Assembly: GCF_003391135.1 (NCBI RefSeq)
Contig: NZ_CP031455.1
Location: forward strand, 620,001 to 684,000
Direction: 5' to 3'
Origin: Streptoverticillium olivoreticuli subsp. olivoreticuli
GTDB taxonomy: Bacteria > Actinomycetota > Actinomycetes > Streptomycetales > Streptomycetaceae
DNA: 64,000 nucleotides
Below the pieces are notes generated by a model that did no database searches, had not been told where the DNA came from, and saw only the letters and a program-made list of their open reading frames with translations. Made by a program: the position numbers and the translations under genes. This document shows, piece after piece, positions 60,801 through 64,000 of this stretch; position 1 is the stretch's first letter; each line of letters opens with the position of its first letter.

Positions 60801-61262
60801 CGGCACCAGACTGCGGGGATTCTTCCTGGCCGTCCTGCTCAACGGCCTGCGGACCGAGAGGTACTGCACGCTCAGAAAGATGAACGTCGCCAGCCCGATG
60901 GTCAGGAACGGCGCCAGGAACCCATAGGTCACGGCGCAACCGGAGCTGTGGGACTGCTGGCACCACTTCTCGACGGGTGACTGCTCCTTGGTGACGATCT
61001 CGTAGACCCCCGACCCGACCCAGAGCGCGGTGATCGGGAGCGCCAGCCAGGAGAGGCGCTGCACGAACGCCGTCGTCGACGGCTTCGTCCACCAGCGCCG
61101 GGGCAGGACCACCTGGGGGCGGGCCGCCGAACGGACCCGTAGCGTCCGGAAGAACCGCCCGACGGCATCGGCCGCGCGGGAAACATAACGCCATGGGCGG
61201 ACCAGGCGCGGGCCGCTCCGCGGTGCGACTTTGCCTTTGGGATGTCTCATGGCGTAGTTCAC
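57843..61262 (-). CDS. Large membrane-anchored NACHT-like NTPase
   Basis: 1139 residues from GTG 61262; ATG 61250 is a close alternative. Two membrane segments are at about 71-90 and 112-137, with a short loop containing two Cys between. A P-loop follows: Walker A GGVGAGKTS (190-198), Walker B VILADGLEE (267-275) and a sensor-like LPLVIASRPHPPL. The central and C-terminal ~650 residues are helical with no named repeat; cysteines cluster near the end (CVLPPCLDRD, CARDCPFELC). This is a STAND-type protein that would detect a signal at the membrane and oligomerise. Phage defence is one possible role; none is proven. It stands alone. Confidence 0.82.
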   Translation of the reverse strand: MNYAMRHPKGKVAPRSGPRLVRPWRYVSRAADAVGRFFRTLRVRSAARPQVVLPRRWWTKPSTTAFVQRLSWLALPITALWVGSGVYEIVTKEQSPVEKWCQQSHSSGCAVTYGFLAPFLTIGLATFIFLSVQYLSVRRPLSRTARKNPRSLVPTAGPTIKDVVGRKEMCLVLSRALRDRRTRRPYLLVGGVGAGKTSVLVELTQMLAKKGAIPVPVRLRDADMDRSRLDFRELGMKRFCEEVDHGVLSGRQAERVWRQLCMDDKAVILADGLEETFTEGEKQKERDVLIRKAIERAERQKLPLVIASRPHPPLQQTQAAVIDLEPLSEEAALEYLEKDRTDPDPHRMSWIVETAAVSEAPLYLQIAHELQDHHLLEHLTGISRSGELDTRSADRAELHLRLLDTWREALISGRIHGEIALPSDKREATIEVISALAGIGLLQDRLEVAFDALIGVGPDDAGPDAARAWGHVPTAAPAFPGIWKRLTERLPECPGLTDMHRCRTLLSLCATQGEQLGLVEVRGERVRFPHSILQAYLGSGYVGVSVTASLQEPGPGRELLVALVLNSRKEDSRKEAENRHEAVVQRLREAAEKRTDAKALDLYAAALDIDSATGASAHQEIVTSLRDRWQYIAGGDRRTLQGAKEDVVHRVGDVLRAIGARSEKQPDGPAPAYAPFFEIAENEPSYPIRLAIAQEIGAGGDNAFDVLRTMFPLPENGPPEENDPWVQYETALREQLHAEHRTREEDLRSPVSGDQAHKQYKEHKKESDEQRSRIWRRFTMRAWLVPMMVGSVGDKHRNQAKERLRLWLAHLEPEHSASQRADLPLSLEIALAQGFKSAANRRERHPHTHEEPREYLVEEAEAMLTHARFWYSQLTLIHALCLWELRDGTSRPSAKADPTQSVKRWLALAGSKQDPVARHPDDRTRRGERLHPFVAEAAGLAVLALESGHPERFIWIDEMGVMNNIGSSPADPGVYRRHTLWIPPSVGWSTLHPRAQQLLADVLLLLNLVQRSGRPEELEARLARADRCVLPPCLDRDREPLRPRRTVGMAEDAPPGSTCARDCPFELCPYPAMGEQPRAEMREAFCRQQQALLRPYRRVGVMGPLSWMRRRRAPWHRMTCSELHRFWEDMAARSRTPSS

Positions 61263-61920
61263 GATTCAGCCACCCTTGACGGCTTTCCCCCGTCCATCGT
61301 GCGCTGTGCGCGTCGCCGATGTCGAATGCGGGGAGAGGCCGGGATGCCGGAGGGATAGGGGCCGAAATACGATGGCCATAAGGGCGCTGCACCGGCTCTG
61401 CACAGCCGCACCCGAGGGCGGACCGCGGTGAACGGCCCGCAGGCTCAACGACGCGATCATGGGCTGCGTCCAACGAGAACCGCGGCCGCCGCACGGTCCC
61501 GGCGCGCGCATCGGCAGCACTTCCCATATCGTCGAATCAAGGGCGCAATATGCCCTGGATGTCCCCGGGAAGGGGCACTGAGATGGACGCGCGGACAGCC
61601 GCGCGTCATTCCCTGGCCGGAATCCGACTGGTGAACGGCGCAGTGGCACTGCCGACCCCGCGAGCGATGTCCCGCCCGACTGGGCGCGGACCCCGAACAG
61701 CCTGCGCACGTTCGAGGTGCGCACTGGGGTCATCGGCGCCCCGCGGATGCGGACGGGCTCGACCAGGCGCTGCGGACCGGCACCCCCAGCCACGCGAGCG
61801 ACGCCCTGTCGGCCGCCTGCGCCGACCGCGAATGCCTGCCCCCGTGCCGCATGCGCGACTGCCGTCGTCGGCGCCGTCCTGCCGAACTCCCCTGGACGGG
61901 ACGCCGGAAGGAGTCTCTTC
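61263..61920. other. Divergent intergenic region, no gene supported
   Basis: About 660 bp between the NTPase (minus) and the heme peroxidase (plus). No frame is convincing. It should carry both promoters; no repeat was recognised. Confidence 0.4.
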
Positions 61921-63735
61921 ATGAGCACAGCACCACACGGCACGGCCCCGTGGTTCGTGCAGCTGCACGACAGGCTGGCAGTCGCCGTCGACCAGAAGGT
62001 CGGCTGGCAGAACCTGCCCAAGCCACTCGGCCTGCTGACCCTCATCGGGCTACGGGACAACCTGCGCCGCAAGAACCTCTTCGACACCGGCTCCTACCCG
62101 TCGTGCAACCTGCCGGACGTCGCTCCGCCGGACGCGCAGGACCTCACCGGGCGCACGGCCGACGGGACGTACAACGACCTGGCGGACCCACGCATGGGCA
62201 TGGCCCGTTCGCGCTTCGGCCGCAACGTGCCACCGGACCGGGCCTTCCCCGAAACCGAGCCGGGGATCCTCTCCCCGAGCCCCCGTGAGGTCAGCAGGGC
62301 CCTGCTGACCCGGCGCGAGTTCATCCCCGCCGAGTCCGTCAACACCCTGGTCGCCGCCTGGCTGCAGTTCATGATCAAGGACTGGGTCAGCCACGGGCAG
62401 GGCACCATGAACCGTCCCTGGCACATCGGCCTGGCTTCCGACGACCCGTGGCCCGCACCCCCGATGGTCGTGCCGCGAACGATCCCGGACCCCACTCGCC
62501 CCGACGGGGACGACGGCCTGCCACAGACGTTCCTCAACGACAACTCGCCCTGGTGGGACGCCTCCCAGCTGTACGGCAACACCCTCGACGAGCAGCGGTC
62601 GCTGCGCACCGGCCAGGGCGGCAGGCTCCGGGTCCCCAACGGCCCGCTGTTCCCGGACGACCCCGACAAGGACCCGGCGGGCGTTCCCGGCTTCTGGCTG
62701 GGACTCGCCATGATGCACATGGTGTTCCTCCTCGAGCACAACGCCATCTGCGACACGTTGCACGACACGTACCCCGCGTGGTCCGACGAGGAGCTCTTCC
62801 AGCGGGCACGGCTGATCGACGCGGCACTCATCGCCAAGATCCACACCGTGGAGTGGACCCCCGCCGTCATCAGCCATCCCACGACCGTCACGGCCCTGCA
62901 CGCCAACTGGTACGGCCTCCTGGGCAAGCGCGTACACAAGCTGCTCGGACGCATCGGCAAGAGCGAGGTGCTCAGCGGCATCGTGGGCGGGGACACCGAC
63001 CACTTCGGCGTCCCGTACTCGCTCACCGAGGAGTTCGTCGCCGTCTACCGCATGCATCCCCTCATCCCCGACGACTGGAGCTTCCGGTCGGCCTCGGACG
63101 ACTCGCTGCTGCAGGAGACCACCTTCCGGGAACTGACGGGGCGGAACGCCTACGACATCCTCGGCAAGCACACCCTGACCGACATCCTGTACTCCTTCGG
63201 CACCTCGCACCCGGGCCTGGTCACCCTGCACAACTACCCACGCTTCCTGCAGGAGTTCCAGCGTCCGGACGGCAAGCTCATGGACCTCGGGGCTGTCGAC
63301 ATCCTGCGCTCGCGCGAGGTCGGCGTTCCCCGCTACAACGAGTTCCGGCGGCAGCTCCACCTCCTCCCGGCCGAGGACTTCGACACCCTCACGGACAATC
63401 CCGTCTGGGCCGAGGAACTGCGCCGTGTCTACGACGGGGACATCGAGCGCGTCGACCTGTCGGTGGGCATGTTCGCCGAACCCCTGCCGCGGGGCTTCGC
63501 GTTCAGCGACACGGCCTTCCGCATCTTCGTCCTGATGGCATCCCGCCGTCTCAACAGCGACCGGTTCCTCACCAGGGACTACACACCCCAGGTGTACACA
63601 CAGACCGGTCTGGACTGGATCGAGAACAACAGCATGACCAGCGTGCTGCTGCGGCACTTCCCGGGGCTGCGTGCGTCCCTGCGGTCGGTGGACAACGCCT
63701 TCGCCCCGTGGACCGCCGCGGGAGCCGCGCGGTGA
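61921..63735 (+). CDS. Heme peroxidase / alpha-dioxygenase homologue (animal-type)
   Basis: 604 residues from ATG 61921 (GGAAGGAG upstream). It belongs to the cyclooxygenase/alpha-dioxygenase superfamily, which oxygenates fatty acids. Diagnostic text: DNSPWWDASQLYGNTLDEQR, FLLEHNAICDTLHDTYPAWS, IDAALIAKIHTVEWTPAVIS (proximal His) and PYSLTEEFVAVYRMHPLIPD. At the distal-His position the text reads QFMIKDWVSH, with Lys where relatives have His in QFxxHD, so peroxidase chemistry may be changed. A membrane protein gene follows 15 bp downstream. No signal peptide. Confidence 0.9.
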   Translation: MSTAPHGTAPWFVQLHDRLAVAVDQKVGWQNLPKPLGLLTLIGLRDNLRRKNLFDTGSYPSCNLPDVAPPDAQDLTGRTADGTYNDLADPRMGMARSRFGRNVPPDRAFPETEPGILSPSPREVSRALLTRREFIPAESVNTLVAAWLQFMIKDWVSHGQGTMNRPWHIGLASDDPWPAPPMVVPRTIPDPTRPDGDDGLPQTFLNDNSPWWDASQLYGNTLDEQRSLRTGQGGRLRVPNGPLFPDDPDKDPAGVPGFWLGLAMMHMVFLLEHNAICDTLHDTYPAWSDEELFQRARLIDAALIAKIHTVEWTPAVISHPTTVTALHANWYGLLGKRVHKLLGRIGKSEVLSGIVGGDTDHFGVPYSLTEEFVAVYRMHPLIPDDWSFRSASDDSLLQETTFRELTGRNAYDILGKHTLTDILYSFGTSHPGLVTLHNYPRFLQEFQRPDGKLMDLGAVDILRSREVGVPRYNEFRRQLHLLPAEDFDTLTDNPVWAEELRRVYDGDIERVDLSVGMFAEPLPRGFAFSDTAFRIFVLMASRRLNSDRFLTRDYTPQVYTQTGLDWIENNSMTSVLLRHFPGLRASLRSVDNAFAPWTAAGAAR

Positions 63736-63750
63736 GTCCGGAGGTGGGTG

Positions 63751-64000
63751 ATGGGACGAGCAACGCACCACTCGTGCCGGGAGACGCACGACCCTCCGCG
63801 TCTGTCGCGCGTGGGCGGCATCATGCTGGCCGGCCTGGCAGCCGTCATCTTCGCCGCGGGGCTCTGGATCCGCCACAATGCCCCCGCTGTCGATGACGTG
63901 GGGCTGCAACTGGCGGGCAGCGCGCATGCGGCACACGCCCTGGTCGGAGACCGCACCGCCGACTTCCGGAAGGCGCTGACGGCCGACTTCTTCCTCATCG
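63751..64000 (+). CDS. Membrane protein, N-terminal part (cut by window edge)
   Basis: ATG 63751 (GGAGGTGGG upstream), 83 residues visible, open at the right edge. One membrane segment, GGIMLAGLAAVIFAAGLWIR (about residues 27-46), followed by an extracytoplasmic-looking helix (VGLQLAGSAHAAHALVGDRT). No family recognised. It starts 15 bp after the peroxidase and is likely in the same operon. Confidence 0.65.
   Translation, partial: MGRATHHSCRETHDPPRLSRVGGIMLAGLAAVIFAAGLWIRHNAPAVDDVGLQLAGSAHAAHALVGDRTADFRKALTADFFLI

Noticed and set aside
1..64000. CRISPR arrays, rRNA and tRNA genes
   Set aside because: No regularly spaced direct repeats, no rRNA-like segments and no tRNA T-loop/anticodon patterns were noticed on either strand; a covariance-model search would be decisive.

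Overview
The window reads as a stretch of a Streptomyces chromosome. It is very GC-rich, it carries a 2-methylisoborneol synthase with its C-methyltransferase, and it holds families typical of high-GC actinobacteria: a maleylpyruvate isomerase-type mycothiol enzyme, an F420-type luciferase-like oxidoreductase, an ECF42 sigma factor with its DGPF partner, and a DUF6542 protein next to a LytR-CpsA-Psr protein. No rRNA, tRNA or CRISPR array was seen. Most genes stand alone or in pairs. Insertion-sequence remnants and decayed genes suggest accessory rather than core DNA.

Layout. 1-1575: an FAD-dependent oxidoreductase (cut by the left edge) and a cis-prenyltransferase. 1662-2332: a frameshifted WD40 protein. 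2661-3668: a secreted glycosidase-like lipoprotein. 3914-8710: a lipolytic block in which a secreted lipase and a sphingomyelinase C flank a two-component system; both hydrolase genes have the same palindromic motif upstream. 9113-12596: a membrane protein, an SDR protein with tandem operator-like repeats, an Lrp regulator, and a coupled luciferase-like/deaminase pair. 12805-14982: the 2-methylisoborneol genes. 15569-20874: a DUF899 protein, a Tat-exported GxGYxYP protein, a SnoaL-like protein and the ECF42/DGPF pair. 21449-23851: two tandem paralogues of unknown function.

23930-27195 is a nested mobile region. A 2.5-kb element encoding only a large serine recombinase sits inside a decayed IS5-type transposase gene, and both junctions can be read. 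27255-29000 encodes a beta-propeller/ricin-lectin protein. 29389-30678 is an IS3-type element that has split a cold-shock gene and left a 4-bp target duplication. 31542-41940 mixes small genes (an S74-type domain split over two ORFs, DUF4360, MazG, NUDIX, sphingomyelinase D-like, DUF5958, mycothiol enzyme, P-loop kinase) with IS21 and IS5 remnants.

42066-64000 is more orderly. It has a STAND ATPase with TPRs, an ArsR regulator, DUF6542-LCP, an Nramp-like transporter, two Ter-domain proteins, a pentapeptide-repeat gene divergent from a TetR gene across a perfect 34-bp operator, an SRPBCC protein, a zinc-ribbon protein, a methyltransferase, an esterase, a membrane-anchored NACHT-like NTPase, and a heme peroxidase/alpha-dioxygenase homologue followed by a membrane protein cut by the right edge.

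The best candidates for something new are the tandem unknown paralogues (21449-23851), the single-gene serine-recombinase element with legible att sites, the shared operator that seems to tie lipase, sphingomyelinase C and their two-component system into one circuit, and the large membrane NTPase.
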